DNA from: an uncultured Anaerosporobacter sp.
Lineage (GTDB): Bacteria > Bacillota > Clostridia > Lachnospirales > Lachnospiraceae
Direction: 5' to 3'
DNA: 5,969 nt
Assembly: GCA_945787925.1 (NCBI GenBank)
Contig: CALZJY010000137.1
Span: 1-5,969 of the forward strand
Shown one piece after another: positions 5,872-5,969 of the stretch. Position numbers and translations under genes: made by a program. The notes below the pieces were generated by a model. That model searched no databases. It worked only from the letters and a program-made list of their open reading frames with translations, and was not told the origin of the DNA. Numbering within the stretch: position 1 is the first letter of the stretch; every line of letters begins with the position of its first letter.

Positions 5872-5891
5872 TGTCCAACTTTATGTCCGCA
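5872..5891 (-). repeat. Right terminal inverted repeat of the IS
   Basis: Read on the minus strand it starts TGCGGACAT and ends GTTGGACA. It is the transposase-proximal end, 28 bp upstream of the start codon. The terminal TG and the AAAGTTGGACA-type inner end resemble ends of other Firmicutes IS3 elements as I recall them; no database comparison was made. Confidence 0.88.
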
Positions 5892-5909
5892 CCCCCCACT
5901 CTAGCTGAG

Positions 5910-5915
5910 TATAAT
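5910..5915 (+). promoter_or_regulatory. Possible -10 box just right of the IS
   Basis: TATAAT is a perfect -10 hexamer on the plus strand, but 16-18 bp upstream lies the IS end (GTCCGCAC), which is not a -35 box. It might be the remnant of a promoter whose upstream half was displaced by the insertion, or chance. No gene downstream is in view. Confidence 0.2.
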
Positions 5916-5940
5916 TAGAACTCTGGAGATAGAAATATTT

Positions 5941-5966
5941 GTAAGCGTGCTTGAGAGGACGCTTAC
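5941..5966. terminator. Stem-loop at the right edge, possible terminator
   Basis: GTAAGCGT (5941-5948) and ACGCTTAC (5959-5966) are perfect inverted copies around a 10-nt loop, followed by TTT at the window end. It could be a terminator for the plus strand if the T run continues, or a leader hairpin. On the minus strand it is followed by AAATATTTC, not a U run, so termination leftward is unlikely. The whole right flank (5902-5969) holds no open frame of note. Confidence 0.4.
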
Positions 5967-5969
5967 TTT

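Larger units (their letters stand above)
4421..5891 (-). mobile_element. IS3-family insertion sequence, apparently complete
   Basis: A 1471-bp element bounded by 20-bp imperfect inverted repeats that begin TG and end CA, as usual for IS3 members. It holds one intact transposase reading frame on the minus strand. The transposase stop lies 2 bp inside the left repeat and its start 28 bp inside the right repeat, so almost nothing else fits in it. No convincing 3-5 bp direct target duplication is seen: the left flank reads CGGGGA, the right CCCCCC. The inverted match continues 10 bp outward on both sides (8 of 10 pairs), so true ends at 4411 and 5901 are possible. Full length, an open frame and paired ends suggest it could still be active; that is inference. 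Confidence 0.9.

Noticed and set aside
4416..5897. G-run / C-run at the IS borders as a target-site duplication
   Set aside because: The two flanks are inverted, not direct, copies (GGGG left, CCCC right), so they cannot be a duplication.

Overview
The window looks like chromosomal DNA of a low-GC Gram-positive bacterium, most likely a member of the Clostridia and plausibly Lachnospiraceae. The reasons are A/T-rich third codon positions, strong AGGAGG-type Shine-Dalgarno sites, a consensus sigma-A type promoter, and the split short-HisG/HisZ form of ATP phosphoribosyltransferase. The taxonomic call is an inference from gene content, not from a marker gene.

Region 1 (1-2348, minus strand) is the start of a histidine biosynthesis operon, read right to left as hisZ, hisG, hisD. 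A near-perfect promoter (TTGACA, 17 bp, TATAAT) lies upstream of hisZ. HisZ and the short HisG together form the first enzyme of the pathway. hisD, the last enzyme of the pathway, runs off the left edge.

Region 2 (about 2349-4410, plus strand) diverges from the his operon. It holds a compact three-gene unit: an OmpR/PhoB-type response regulator, a histidine kinase with no membrane or sensor domain, overlapping the regulator by 41 bp, and a 91-residue PqqD-like protein that should have the RiPP-recognition-element fold. A strong hairpin terminator closes the unit. No precursor peptide, radical SAM enzyme, protease or transporter is visible, so the PqqD-like protein is an orphan within the window. 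This is the most interesting part. An 11-bp-spaced direct repeat in front of the regulator gene suggests autoregulation.

Region 3 (4411-5901) is an apparently intact IS3-family insertion sequence pointing left. It has one uninterrupted 466-codon transposase with a D, D(35)E catalytic triad and 20-bp imperfect terminal inverted repeats. It sits directly against the terminator of the PqqD-like gene. No target duplication is evident, and an unexplained inverted match extends about 10 bp beyond each end.

Region 4 (5902-5969) is a 68-bp right flank with no gene. It holds a TATAAT box and a perfect 8-bp stem-loop running up to the window edge.
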